Source of the DNA: Euptelea pleiosperma
Lineage: Eukaryota > Streptophyta > Magnoliopsida > Ranunculales > Eupteleaceae
NCBI GenBank assembly: GCA_035048495.1
Contig: CM068548.1
Location: 9,723,464 to 9,787,463 of the forward strand
DNA length: 64,000 nt
Direction: 5' to 3'
The translations under genes and the position numbers were made by a program. Positions within the stretch are counted from its first letter, which is position 1. Each line of letters opens with the position of its first letter. Under the pieces are notes generated by a model. It saw nothing but the letters and a program-made list of their open reading frames with translations, did no database searches and was not told the origin of the DNA. This document shows, in pieces, positions 36,601-49,182 of this stretch.

Positions 36601-39600
36601 GTGCCTCATTACATGCCATCCACAAAATTAGGGCTGCAACTTGGGCGAGTTGGGGGTCAACCCGATCGGGTTCGTCGGGTTGGTAAGAGAGAGAGATGAG
36701 AATACTGCTAAAAAGGATAACATGCATATGGACTCCGCACCACCACCCACTCCCCCTCCCCTCATCCTTTCTCATTAGATAGAAAAAGAGCCCATATTAT
36801 AGTCTCCAAAATCATTGTTTTCTCTTACAAAATAGAAACCCAAATGGGTGTCATGTGTCCTTGCAACTCCTCATCTCTGCAACCTCTATCATCCAAAACA
36901 AAAACTCAGAGAGAGAGAGGGAGAGAAGGCGATTGGGAATGCAGAGGCAGCAAAATCAAAACCTACCCATTCAGATAGTTCAATTGATGTAAGCAGCCTC
37001 AACTTCTCATCGACACCAAAAACCCCGTCGATCCCAAATGGCTCCCTCCTATCGGCAATTGTATTTGCGCAGGTGAATATCCTACTTTCTTTACGTCTTA
37101 TGGCTCAAAGAGAGAAACAATCATGCATGAGATTCCCGAGCAATGGAATGCCATCGCCGTCGCCACCCGAATTGAGCCCAATCATAAATGCAAAACAATT
37201 AAAACAAAGAAAAGGTGAGGCAGAGAGAGACGAGGGAGAAAAGGGGCGGCTAGGGTTTGGTACAAGAGAGAGATAGAAGAAAGACAAGAAAGAAAAAGGT
37301 GCGACTAAGTTTGGTTCGTTGGAAAATGAATGGGAGAGAAGTGGTATTTATGTTATGATGATTGGGCTCGGGTTGCCCGAGGCCTCAACTGAAGCCCAAC
37401 CCGACCCGAGTTTTGATCAAGTTTACAAAAGTAAACCCGAGCCCTATAGTACCCAACCCAATCCCGACCTGAACTCGGGTTGAGCCCATCGAGCTCAGGT
37501 TCAGCCATACACAAAATGACCTCAAAACACTGGTGGCACCAAATTTTTAGAGAGCACGAGGCGTATACTAGGCTTTTTTGCTTCGGTGAGGCAAGGCATA
37601 GCCTCGAGGCAATATGATGCATAAGCCTGGAATTTTTTGAAACTTAAAAAAATCTATGATATCATAAAAGATGTAAAGGAAATATGAATCCACTAAAAAA
37701 ATTAAGAAAAAATAAGTTAGGAGCTCCTTTTCTTATGACCCACCTTAACAAATACCCACGTGCCACAACCTAATGGAAAGCCATCTGACTACTAATCAGA
37801 TGATTGGGTGCATCCTCTTCCCCCTTTATAATTCTACTACAATAATTGCATTTACTCTACATTTATGCTCCTTGGTATTAGGCCCCTCAACCTTAATCTC
37901 ATGTTTCCATGCAAGGTCTTTCCAATTACCTTTGCTCATTTTCCTATTACTTCCCCTCACCAGGATTTTTAAATTCAATCTTGGGGGGTTGACTCATCCA
38001 AGACCGAGACCAAATTGACTTGCACGAGTCAACTCCGTCTTAAAACTTTTTTTGATAAGTAACTCAGTCTTGAAACTCTCACCCGGGATAGTATGAAAAT
38101 AAAAAAGGAGACTATCACAAGCGAATCAAATCCTTGGATTGGTCCTAATCGAGACCAAGTTGACTCAATGAGTCGACGAGGGCCAGACCTAAAACCATAT
38201 CTCTCACCATCTTATAACCACATAAAAAATATAGAAATTAGGGTACCAAGGAAAAGGAGGAGGAAAATAAGAAATCAAATGTCTTTATAAGAAAAAGGGG
38301 AAGAATATGTTTACACATGTGTACCTCAAAACCCGAGTTATTCTTCAATTACTTGTGTGTTTAAATCATCCAAATCAGTGTTGTGAGACCTGGCCCGGCT
38401 TGGCCGATGAACTGGCACCTTGATTGGGCCAGATGAACATAGAACCGGCTTAGTTTTAAAAAACCCAGCCAAAATTTTTAAACCTGTCCTGGTTGAACTG
38501 ATCAAGTATTTGACCTAGAGCAGTGAACCATTAAAACAATCCCTTTTATATTTTCTGCTAAACTAAATATTTTACCAAACCACATGATGCCACAGGTTGA
38601 CTGATTGGATCAGATTGACACAGCCTGGTCCCTAACAGTTTGATACTGGTATGGCTTTAAAACATTGATCCTAATAGGCTCATTTTTGGAATATAAAATA
38701 AATGGGAGGGTATTTTGGAAAAAGAATGGGAAAATTTAAAAGAATATGATTTTTGAGGTTCAACCCTTATGTTTTCATGTCTAGTTGAGGCTTAAGCCTC
38801 AGGTGCACCTTAGGCCTCGGTTGGGTAAGGCATAAGCCTCTTGAAACCTAATCAAGTGTCAAACCCTGCACCTCGGCTCAAGGCATAGAGCCTCAAGATC
38901 TGGCTTTTCAAACACTGTCAAAACTTGGCAAAAAGCTGATTTTTTTCTGGAAATATCTCATCTTGTACTATGTTGTTTGGCAACTGTCCAAACAGGACGG
39001 TAACGTAGACGACCAACTAGGAGTGTCAATGTACCCAATTAACCGATACCTGGCAGGACCCAATCATGATTATGAGATTATCCCGGTTTTGGGACAACCT
39101 GTTTCAATACCGGAACTGGATCTGATAGGACCCAGAATCAATGTTTATAATAAGGTCTGCTTCTTGGTACATTGGTACCCAGATTGAACTGGAACAGGAA
39201 GCGATTGGACCAGGAATCGACCTATATAATAGTGCTAAGAATGACAAATTTCTTCTGAATTTCAGCATGAGTATCATTTTATTTTATATTCTCTTCTTTT
39301 TACAATTTTTGTACAGCAAATGGGTATTCGATACCTGACGGGAAACTGGGTATTTTCAGTTCTGGTTCTAGGACCACACCTATTTCACTAAGAGAACCAG
39401 AACCGATGAGACACAGAACCGTCATATATAGTAGGTTCTGGTTCTGGTGCATTGGTATCCAAACCAGAACCGACCTGTTAACAAACCTACAAATCAACCT
39501 CAATTCCTTCCGTCATTGCAGCACGTCAGTAGCTGAAAACTAAATATTACAACATAAGCTATTAAAGATTACATTTAGATACCATGTTAAAGGGGGCAAT

Positions 39601-40211
39601 AAGAACAGAAATGAATAAAAAACTGAATAGAAGATAGCATGGAATCTGTTTACATCTGTCTCATTTAACATATCAATAAGCTGATGGAATGATATGTATC
39701 GTACGATATGATGCACTGAAAAAAATCATGATGCACTTCAATAAACAAAGTTGTAAAGATACATTATATTAGACTATGTTAAATGCTTAGATAAGCTACA
39801 AATATGATTTTATCGAAATCAATGTTTTAAAAGGTGTAAGGCATTTAAGGCTTACACTGAGGCTCACCTTGGGGCGGCGAGGCCACCCCAAAACGCCCTG
39901 AGGCTTATCAAAAGAGCATAAAAGCTTGTGGGGCATAAATCTCAAGGCTTTAAAAAAGGCTTACACATTACGTGTCAAGCCTTTTACAAATTTTTTAGTG
40001 CCTCATGTCAAAGGCATGCGCCTCACGTGCACATGCTGGTTTTAATTTTAGGTCGCCACACCTTATAAAATTAAATTTACTTCTTTTCCCCCCTTAACCC
40101 TTAGTTAATAAAAAGTTATTCTACGATCAATAACATCAACAAAAACATCTTTTTCCCCATATGAATTACATTGCTCTTTTTTTTCATTTTTTTTATAATA
40201 AGTAGTCATTT

Positions 40212-40284
<73 letters not shown>

Positions 40285-42571
40285 TTCTTTTACCTGTTAT
40301 AACAGGTTAAAGAACGGTCAAAAGTTTGTTGTTTTCTTAATTTTTTTAGTTCGTTTTTTCAACTAAACATAAATAATAGTTAAATAATGGATACAAACCA
40401 TAAAAACGGATTAAAATAACGGCCGTTATAACTTTAAATACATTATAACATTTTTTAGCATTAAAAATAATGCAACAGGGTTGGAGCCATGGTTTAAATC
40501 AAAACCCTAAACCCCTTCTTTTTAATTTTTCACCTTTTTCCATTCTTTTTCTCAAAATACCCTCCCTACTTTTCTTTTATGTTACAAAAGAACCGAAAGG
40601 TTTCATTTTGTTATCTAAAACTCTTTATTTTGGGAGAAATACTAAATCTAACCTTTCATCCCTAGTTTTTCCCATTTAGAATAGCTTGCCGTGCTTTGGA
40701 GGCTTATCTCACACGCCATTTGTTGGGAGCTGTAGAAAGAAAGAAATCGACGGATTTTTGAAGAGAAGGAAGCCAAGGTCGAGGAGATAATCATGAATAT
40801 CGAAGCCACGCTGTATCATTGGAGCTCAGTCATCCCTGTGGTCAAAGGGTTTAGATTTGAGGACTTTGTCTTCCGGTGGGACCGCATGATCCTATCTTAG
40901 TTTGTCCCCTTTGGGTGTTTTGGCTTGGTTGGGGGGTTGATTTTTGTTGTCAGATTCCGATCGGCGGAGTCTTTGTATAGTCTTTTGTTAGGGCCTTCTC
41001 AGCCCTCTTTAATACATTCACCTTTGACCGATCAAAAAAAATAAAATGGGAAGATGATGATGATGATATTAGAGATGAAGAAGAATAGAAGCTTGATGAT
41101 TTTTGTATAAAAATAGGATTTGGATTTGTGTTCTTATTAGACTTAATAAATGTTAGTTAACTTGTTATCTTTTAACTTTTACTACATTATACACTTGCTT
41201 TATTTAACTCTATCTTGTTAATTACTTAGTATTGATATTTTATTAGTAAGCACTAGAGAGTGGACTTAGCTAATTAACAATTTAGATTTGGTAATTTAGT
41301 TATGTGCTTTATGTTTTTTAAGATTTGATATCAGCATTCATGCATTCAGCCATAGTCCCGACGACATCACTCCTACGGTAACACTTATAGCCTCAATTAC
41401 TTTTATGCTTATTTAAGTTATTTTTGTCATATGGTACGTTGTTTCTATAAAAAAAACTAAAATTTTTTTGTTTTTGAAAATGACGCTTACACCTCAGTTC
41501 CTGAACTAGCCTTTTTAAACCTTGGTTGGTGCATTATCATTATAACAGCATTATAAACGTCTTTTAAACCATGGTTTCAATACCAAAAGCAATATGTTTC
41601 AAAACCAATCTTTCCAACATCAATGATGGATGATCCCGAGAATCAGACATCAAGAAATTTGTAAACAGGTAATGCCCATAATGTTGAATTTGCGTACCTC
41701 AATGACACCGCTCATAGCTTCATAAATCACTAGGTTACCTACTGAATTACGAACTGGTTCATAACAAACCAATTCGCAAGTTGGTTCCTTGTAGTCACAC
41801 AAAAGTGGTGATTTTTTTTTTTTTTTTTTGATGAGTCAAAGTGGTGAATTTTAAAGATGAAAATTGCTAATAAATCTCCACTTTGACCTAATAATTTGTG
41901 GATTCACTTAATAAAGAATCCATCCCAAAACATAATTAAAATGAAAAAATGAGGAAAAAAAACACAACTAGTGTTCATTTGGAACTCTTATCTAGTAAGC
42001 TCTTAGGCTTCTGTCAAAGAGATTTGCTATTCATCTACTATTGATATAAAATTTAATGAGATGCTTCACTATGTACTGAGAAATCTTCATAGATACCTAA
42101 TTTAATGTGGGCCTGACAAGTACAGACTTTGCTAGAAGCAAGTCAAACAAGCAACAAAACTTGATATTATAGAACTAACAATGTGAAGTGAACCAAACAC
42201 CGAACCAGAATGAATCAAAACACAGATTATATAAAGTCAACCCCTAGAGAACTGGGTTCTTCCAGAAGCTGAGAAATGTGAACCGGAACCCAACCACACA
42301 AACCATCAAAGCGGGTATCTATAACTCCACCACAGTCCACCAAGAGAGAGAAAATAAATGAAGTCCACGAATCAGAAAGAGAGACTAACCTGGCAAGACG
42401 AGTGTAAAACAATTGTTTCGACAATAAGTTGCATTTCTCCACAGTAGGGGGCTCCTGGATGTACTGCTTGTTCTGCTCCAATAACTGTTTGTAGTAGGTA
42501 CATCCATGCTTGGCCACAAACTGTGAGGCTTGAGCAGCCTTGGATTGCAATTGATGCAACTTCGACGCCAT
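33676..42571 (-). CDS. Mitochondrial ATP synthase subunit g, two coding exons, apparent 1-nt frameshift
   Basis: Exon 1 is 42571-42390 (MASKLHQLQSKAAQASQFVA, GCTYYKQLLEQNKQYIQEPP, TVEKCNLLSKQLFYTRLA). Exon 2 is 33861-33676 (SIPHRYETFWK, then LDYVKHMWKNRQELKVEDAG, IAALFGLECYCWFSAGEIVG, RGFTFTGYHV stop). Donor GTTAGT and acceptor TCTGCAG join in phase across an 8528-bp intron. This is the plant form of F1Fo-ATP synthase subunit g, a small inner-membrane Fo subunit involved in enzyme dimerisation; the plant protein is about 122 residues and the two exons give 122 once one base is supplied. In exon 2, near 33830, the expected Glu codon in FWKELDY lacks one base, so the genomic frame breaks there. 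A 5'-UTR intron (about 43510 to 42580) is likely from a GTATGT donor at 43510. See the finding on sequencing error versus decay. Confidence 0.9.
40216..40280. repeat. (CT)n microsatellite
   Basis: About 32 uninterrupted CT units. Confidence 0.95.
40690..41045 (+). pseudogene. LINE 3' tail
   Basis: The conceptual reading contains LWKERNRRIFEEKEAKVEEI, the usual C-terminal phrase of plant L1 ORF2, then a stop, a short 3' UTR and an A-rich tail (TCAAAAAAAATAAAA). Only the last ~350 bp are present. Confidence 0.7.
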
Positions 42572-42578
42572 GGACGCC

Positions 42579-43323
42579 CTAAATTAAGTCTGACCACAAA
42601 AACCAAAACATCTAACAGTCAAACATCAGCTTAACAATATCTGAGCCCGAGCCAGAAAGAAACCCATTTGAGAAATCACATTTTTTTCAAATTTCTAGAT
42701 ACTCTCACTACAAAATAGAAGTCTCAGACATCTTCCGGGCATGGTTAAGTACTTGTCACATTTTAACTAACAATCATAAAAACTTCACGAATTGGCATTT
42801 TCTTGGGATAATTCACAAAATATGATCAATGTGAGGTTTGTGCATCAAGTATTCAACCAGGTACTTGAAGACGTCTGAGGAGTCTGATGAGTAAAGACGC
42901 TAAAGTATCCTCCATTCAATAATAACATTTCTCAACTACAAAATCCTATACATGCGCAACAAATGGAGGTACAATTTCTAGTTATCGTGCTAGACGCCTA
43001 GACCCCGATCACAGGACCAAAGTTCTCAGATTCCAATTCATAGAACACTTCTAACTGAACTCTAACATCACAAGTACCGCAAATCAAACCCTAAAAAGTA
43101 AAATCAGACCTCTTTTACTGGAATCCAACACCAAGAACATAGATCCTAATGTAATTAGCCAAATCCAGATACCCAAATGAACCAAAACGATGCAAAAACC
43201 CAAAATCGAGTAAAACTACACCAAACTACAATAAAATGATCGAAATCGAAAAAAAAAACTTGGAGAAACATTCACTCATTCTATCTTCAGCTAGGATCCT
43301 GAAACCAAAAACCCTAAATCCAG

Positions 43324-43402
<79 letters not shown>

Positions 43403-43640
43403 GAGGATGTAAACAAACATAAAAGAACCCTAGAATTGAGAGAAAATGATCCGAAACCCACAGAGAGAAGATCAGAAAAATCCCAAATCGGAGAAGATGA
43501 GATTACATACCTTCAATTTTTCTTTCCAGAGAAATGAGAGACTGTTTAAGAGAAATGCAGAGATGAGGAGAGTCCACTCTTTTCTTTTGTGCGAGTTCTG
43601 AGAAGAGCAAGATGGCTTTTCGACCTTCACTGGTTTTATC
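42579..43640 (-). promoter_or_regulatory. 5' UTR, 5'-UTR intron and promoter of ATP synthase g
   Basis: The donor GTATGT at 43510-43505 and an acceptor AG at 42579-42580 (or 42590-42591) bound a probable leader intron containing the (GA)n tract at 43330-43395. The purine-rich leader lies at 43511-43620. Boundaries inferred from splice consensus only. Confidence 0.5.
43330..43395. repeat. (GA)n microsatellite in the 5'-UTR intron
   Basis: About 33 AG units, reading as (CT)n in the sense of the ATP synthase g transcript. Confidence 0.95.
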
Positions 43641-43689
43641 TCACCATTTCGTGCACTAAAGGGGCAATTTCGCCAATTTGAAGTGGAAC

Positions 43690-44873
43690 TCTGTGACTTC
43701 TCAAGTCACAGGAAATGAACTAATGCCAAGCACCCTAAAACGTTTGGATGTAGGATTAGGTCTTGATTAACTGGGTACAAAAAGGAACCGGGTCCCCTCA
43801 ATCTGCCTATTGTTGCAAGTGTTGTAGATTTTGCGTTGGGTTCAGGTAAAATACAATTCGGTCCTGACCCGATTGGTCAGATAGGAGAGACAGATCGACT
43901 AAATCAGTGAGCCATATTTGGGTATTAGGAAAATGTAATGAATAGAAATTTGTATAGCAAGGTACCTACACGCAACTCGATTCGTGACTTCTCAACTCAC
44001 AAGAAATGAGCAGGTTAAGTGGCCTAAAATGTTTGGATGTAGGATTAGGTCTTGATTAACTTGGTACAAAAATGAACCGAGTCCCCTCAGTTTGCCTTTT
44101 GTTGCAAGTGTTGTAGATTTTGCATTGCGTTCGAGTACAATACAATTCAATCCTAACCCGATTAATCAAATAGGAGAGACGGATCAACTAAATCAATGAG
44201 CCATATTTGGGTATTTAGGTATTAGGGAAATGTAATGAATAGAAATTTGTAGAGCAGGGTATCTACACGCAACTCGATTTCATGACTTCTCAAGTCACAA
44301 GAAATGAGCAGGTTAAGCGGCCTAAAATGTTTGGATGTAGGATTAGGTCTTGATTAACTTGGTACAAAAATGAACTGGGTCCCTTCAATTTGCGTTTTGT
44401 TGCAAGTGTTGTAGATTTTTCATTACGTTCGAGTACAATACAACTCGGTCCTGACCCGATTGGTCAAATAGGAGAGACAGATCAACTAAATTAGTGAGCC
44501 ATATTTGGGTATTTAGGTATTAGGGAAATGTAATGAACAGAAATTTGTAGAGCAAGGTACCTACACGCAACTCAATTTCGTGACTTCTCAAATCACAGGA
44601 AATGAGCAGGTTAACCGGCCTAAAATGTTTGGATGTAGGATTAGGTCTTGATTAACTTGGTACAAAAAGAACCGAGTCCCTTCAATCTGCCTTTTGCTGC
44701 AAGTGTTGTAGATTTTGCATTGCGTTCGAGTACAATACAATTCGGTCCTGACCCGATTGATTAGATAGGAGAGACGAATTGACTAAATCAATGAGCCATA
44801 TTTGGGTATTTAGGTATTACAGGAAGGTAATGAACATAAATTTGTATAGCAAGGTACCTACACACAACTCTTA
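43690..44873. repeat. Four-unit tandem repeat, period about 291-298 bp
   Basis: GACTTCTCAA marks unit starts at 43695, 43986, 44284 and 44582. Each unit continues with GTTTGGATGTAGGATTAGGT, GTTGCAAGTGTTGTAGATTT and GAGCCATATTTGGGTATT. Units are about 90% alike. It begins about 70 bp beyond the ATP synthase g leader. Confidence 0.93.
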
Positions 44874-44954
44874 TTATTTTTTGGGTTAAAAAAAGATGAC
44901 CCCAATCTGTAATGCTCGACATCCACAGTTAAAGCTAAACCATGAAGAAAAACT

Positions 44955-45100
44955 CTAAACAAACAAATACAAATTACTAATCAGGTTGAATTTTGGTATT
45001 TAAGTCCATCCAAGGATGGGCCAAACATCCATACGGTCAGTGGTCTCTAAGAGTACGCCACGTGCTCATACTGTGGTCTGTCATCAATGTTGATGAGGCC
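44955..45100. mobile_element. Hairpin MITE right arm, fragment (copy 11)
   Basis: ACTAATCAGGTTGAATTTTGG, GGCCAAACATCCATACGGTC and GCCACGTG match the right arm of the family. The left arm is absent. Confidence 0.7.
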
Positions 45101-45996
45101 GCTACAATCACTCACGTGCAATCCCCTAGTCTGAATAGGGCAATTGATACTCCTTGAAAACCCTAGGATTAGTCAGGTGTCAATGGGTGTTCCTATTTGG
45201 ATACTAATGGACCCAGGACCAGAACCTATTATGTGTGACAGTTTCAGGTCCTATTTGCTTCGATTCCGATACCGAAACAAGTGGTCTCAAAATTAGGACC
45301 AACAAATACTTGGTTCGATCCCTGATCAGTTATTGAGTATCCCACCATTATATAAAAATTTAAGAGAAATTGGCAATCTTAGCATCACTACCTACATTGG
45401 TTTCGGGGTTTATCGGATAAGCCTAACCTGAGCTTATAGCTTGTAGCTACGGGTTTAAGCATTGGGTTTGGGCAAGAAATGAAGAATTTATCATCTTAAT
45501 TAAAAATTTATGAAATGATTAGAAGGATATTTATGTCATTTAAAAAGTTTTATTAAAGTTTAGTGGTCATTTAAAAGTTGTATTGAAGGAGTCAACACTT
45601 AAGTTTCAATTTGAACATGTGCGTTTTTACAAGAACTTCCCGCATAAGCTATAAGCTTGGTTACAATAGCTTCTGCTTAGTCCAGAAAATTGGCTTAAAA
45701 CTCGGAAAAACTACTTTTTAAACATTGTTGGGGCATTTTTTGAGAAAAAGAAAGTGGCATAAAAGTCACTAATATGAACAATATACTGCTCTATCATATC
45801 GGTACAAGGTCCATGTATGCCTATCCAATTTCTTAGCAATTTGGCTATCCGGACCCAATCTCACACACATGATTTAGTGAACTAGATCGGATCAATTGTG
45901 AAATTTTACTCTTTTATCGGATCGGTTCCAAATGACTTTTAAGTGATCTGATGGCAATGATCGGACTCGAAACCGATCCATTGACGACCCTACGCT
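45101..45996. other. Intergenic, MITE-like AT-rich repeats
   Basis: 45395-45745 is an element with ATAAGC...GCTTATAGCTTGTAGC and inverted CATAAGCTATAAGCTTGG, also found at 56415-56880. No gene. Confidence 0.55.
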
Positions 45997-46394
45997 GGAG
46001 GTGGCAATTTGGCCTGTCGGGCTGGCCTTGAGTCGGTCGGGCCAAGCCGAGGTGGGCCAAAGCTGAATTGGGCTGGGCCTCGGGCCGTGATGTCTAAATT
46101 TTTTGAAGCCCAAGCCTAGCCCGTGGCCCGAACTTAGGTCGGGCCCTAGGGCTAGTGGGCTGGGCCTACTTTTAGAGAAAATTACCAGGAGACATAAAAT
46201 TTCAAAATTCAAAATTTGGATTTCACGGGCCGCTTCACAGGCAGGGCTGTGGGCTGGGCCAGCCTAACCTGCAAGATCTCTTCACAGGCTGGGCCGCGGG
46301 ACGAAATGCAACTCAATTAATCAAAAGACCAGGCCCGGCCCAGATGCTTAGTGGGCTGGGTTCGGGCCGCGCTGCGTGCCAATTGCCACCCCTA
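45997..46394. mobile_element. hAT-type MITE with GGTGGCAA termini
   Basis: GGAGGTGGCAATTTGGC at the left and GTGCCAATTGCCACCCC at the right are inverted repeats of a kind common in plant hAT elements. The inside is rich in GGCCGGGCC-like strings. The flanks CCTACGCT and CCTACCCC are an imperfect 8-bp match. Confidence 0.7.
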
Positions 46395-46805
46395 CCCCCA
46401 GGGGATTGGGGGCGTTACCGTTACAAATGCCTTTACAAGGCGTTTTTAAACCATGGATGGGGACACTATGCCATGAACCGAAGCAACAAAAAGAAAACCT
46501 CAAGGTCAAGCTTGTAAAACCTGTTTAAAAAACAACCAACCACGCTCGTGGTCAAGTGTTTACCAGATCATGAATTATAAGGTGCGTCTGAGGCGCTCTG
46601 TCCGCCCAAGACTCCGTTAAATCATCTATGTTTCAGCTCCTAGGGAGTGGTGTCCGAACCCAGATCTGTGGCACAGCCACCTCTGAGCCTCCAGAGCATG
46701 ATGCACTTGAGGTGCACTTTATGACATCTCATACGAGACATCCCTTTGTGGGGCAGGTCCTGGCTTCGAATCCACTAGTGAACTGGCCTATTAATCCATA
46801 GGTCC

Positions 46806-47191
46806 GAGTAAAACTTGGCTGACCATCGACGGTCAGTGAAGCCGTTGACGCCCACTATACAAGCCACCAGGCAAACTTTTAGAGGACACTGACCGTATGG
46901 ATGTTTAGCCAATCCCCAGGTGGACCTACAAACCAAAAAGCAATCTGATTAGTGATTTCTAAGTGTTGGATTGGAGTGATTTTCATCCGTTGATTTTAAC
47001 TGTGGGAATTTGATCGTTATTGACCATTATTTTGGAGTACAAGGATCCAAAGGTTTGAACTCACTAATCAGCTTGATTTTTGGTTTGTAAGTCCACCTAG
47101 GGATTGCCAAACATCCATATGCTTACCGTACTCTAATAGTCTGCCAAGTGGCTCATATTGTTTGTGGTCAGCGAAGTTTTACTCTACACTC
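46806..47191. mobile_element. Long-hairpin MULE-type MITE, copy 12, near-perfect TSD
   Basis: Starts GAGTAAAACTTGGCTGACC and ends GAAGTTTTACTCTACACTC. Flanks CATAGGTCC (46797-46805) and TATAGGTCC (47192-47200) agree at 8 of 9 positions. The arms carry CTGACCGTATGGATGTTTAG and inverse. Confidence 0.82.
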
Positions 47192-47297
47192 TATAGGTCC
47201 AGGTTGTAATGAAGATAGAGAGAAAATTTTTGAAGCGGTGGAAGTTTGAAGCGGCGAAGATGCGCCAGTAGCATTTCGCCAGCCATACTAATGTTAA

Positions 47298-48271
47298 CGG
47301 AAAATTGCAGAAAAGAAAACCAACTTTAATCTATTTACAAAAAAGAATACAACTTTTCGCAAATCCCAAAAAAGAAAACGAAACGCTCTTTAAAAGGGCG
47401 TTTCATTACGTGGCGCATGTTTATTAAAAAAACGCCCTTTTAAAGGGTGTTTTTCAGTAATAAAAGCGTTCGACATCTGACAACTGACAAATGTTATTTT
47501 AAAGGGCGTTTGTTAGAAAAAATGCCCTTTTAAAGGGCGTTTTTCGCTGACAAACGCCCTTTTAAAGGGCGTTCGACCGTTGGGATCCGAACAGAGCCAG
47601 AGGCCAAAAAAACAGGGAACCCGAATTTTTACGCCCATTTTGGCGTACCCAGAAGATGAATCAATGGTTGATTTTTGGTGAGGATGATCTCCTCACCGTA
47701 GAGATCATCCTCACAAAAATTCAAATCATACCGATATTCGTAAACTGGTTTAGAAGTTGAGGAATTATGGGCCGTCGATTTTTACTGTGTAGGCCAAAAT
47801 GGGGGTCCCCCAAGCCCCACCAAAATAAAAAAAACTAAAAAAAAAAAATAAATAAAATACCTGAGTGTTCGCCGCTTTGATCGGAGCAAGGAGGCGCGAG
47901 GAGACCGCCGGAGGGAGAGGGGGGAGAAATCGCCGAAAGAAATAGAGGCAAAGAGGAGAGGCAGGAGAAGGCGGGAGAGAGAATGAAAGCGACTTAAAGT
48001 CGTCGCCTTGCAGACGCCCTTTGAAAGGGCATTTTTTTAACGAAAACGTTTTTTAAAAAACCATTTATCAGGAATAAACGCCCTTTTAAAGGGCGTTTGT
48101 CAGGCGTGTCAGCCCATCATTCATTCATTAGTCAGTCGGTGACTGATGCGACTGACAGCTGATGAAACGCCATTTGAAATGGCATTTCGTTTTCTTTTTT
48201 GGGATTTGTGAAAAGTTGTATTCTTTTTTGTAAATGGATTAAAGTTGGTTTTCTTTTTCGCAATTTTCCGC
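47298..48271. mobile_element. 974-bp non-autonomous TIR element with eight palindromic modules
   Basis: Terminal inverted repeats of about 80-90 bp: CGGAAAATTGC, AGAAAACCAACTTTAATC and ACAACTTTTCGCAAATCCC at the left, mirrored at 48187-48271. AATGTTAA (47290-47297 and 48272-48279) flanks both ends as an 8-bp duplication. Inside are eight modules of the form AAACGCC-CTTTTAAAG-GGCGTTT at about 47381, 47430, 47491, 47521, 47552, 48012, 48076 and 48164, several perfect. The middle (47600-48000) has no open frame of note and no transposase signature. Confidence 0.85.
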
Positions 48272-48399
48272 AATGTTAATGTGATGTTAACGGTACTTTT
48301 CTTTTAAAAAACCTTTTAAAAAGAAGTAATTTGCTTTGAAAAACAAGTAAGATTCTTTTTTGTCTCTCTTAACCGACTTTCCGTGTGAACTTCGTCCAC

Positions 48400-48763
48400 A
48401 CGCCGCATTGAGCGAATCCGCTCACTGCCCACAATACGAGCCACGTAGGAAACTCTTAGTTGACTTTGACTGTATGGATGTTTGACCAGTCCCTCGGTAG
48501 ACCTGCAAACCAAAAATCAGCGTGATTAGTAATATACAGCCTTTGTATATTTGTAACCAAATAACGCCCAATAATGCTTAAATTCTTACGGTTAAAATTA
48601 GCCCATGAAAACAACTTCAATTCAACACTTAGAAATCACTGATCAGGTTTATATTTAGTTTGTAGTGCCACCTAGTGATTGGCCAAACATCCATACGGTC
48701 AGAGTCCCTAAAAGTGTGCCACGTCGATTTCGCTCACTGAGGGGTGTGAGGGAAGTTTTACTC
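48400..48763. mobile_element. Long-hairpin MITE, copy 13
   Basis: TGACTGTATGGATGTTTGAC and CAAACCAAAAATCAGCGTG at the left, GGCCAAACATCCATACGGTC at the right, with intact right end GGAAGTTTTACTC. The left end is diverged; no duplication found. Confidence 0.78.
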
Positions 48764-48812
48764 TTTACCTTTTGACCGATTCTTTGTCACATGAAAACAC
48801 TCTGTTTTTCTC

Positions 48813-49182
48813 CTGTAAGACTTGCCTGACCATCTACAATATAAGCCAATTTATTAGAGGGCACTGACCGTATAGATGTTTGACCAATCCGTAAGTTGAC
48901 ATACCAACCAAAAATCAGCAGGATTAGTGATTTAAGACCTTTGGATCTTTGTATGGAAATAATGGTAATTAATGCTCAAATTCCTACGGTTAAAATCAAC
49001 CAACAAAGATGACTTCAACTAACTCTTAGAAATCACTTATTGGGTTGATCTTGGGTTTGTAGGTCCACCTAGGGATTGGCTAAACATCTATACGGACAAT
49101 GCCCTCTAATAAATTTCTACGTGGCTTATATTGTGGGTGGTCAGGTAAGCTACCTGAGTATGATGGGCAGGCAATCTTACTC
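48813..49182. mobile_element. Long-hairpin MULE-type MITE, copy 14, with 9-bp TSD
   Basis: A 370-bp element from CTGTAAGACTTGCCTGACC to GGGCAGGCAATCTTACTC, flanked by GTTTTTCTC (48804-48812 and 49183-49191). Inverted arms CTACAATATAAGCC/GGCTTATATTGTGG. Confidence 0.9.

Larger units (their letters stand above)
33862..42389. other. 8.5-kb intron of ATP synthase g, mostly decayed repeats
   Basis: The minus-strand intron contains hAT-like strings (GGGCTGCAACTTGGGCGAG near 36627; GGGTTGAGCCC near 37478), AGGC/GCCT-rich 'gaggc' repeats at 37545-37620, 38780-38900 and 39826-40035, a (CT)n run, TAACGG fragments at about 40290-40500 and 41520-41580, and a LINE tail at 40690-41045. A plus-strand open stretch at 36848-37276 is low complexity with no recognised domain. 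Confidence 0.6.

Noticed and set aside
36848..37276. 142-codon open frame in the ATP synthase g intron
   Set aside because: Low-complexity GAGAG/Lys-Glu-Arg composition with no conserved motif; sits in decayed repeat.
47298..48271. CRISPR-like array reading of the repeated palindromes
   Set aside because: This is plant nuclear DNA, the spacing is irregular, and the modules sit inside a TIR-bounded transposon.
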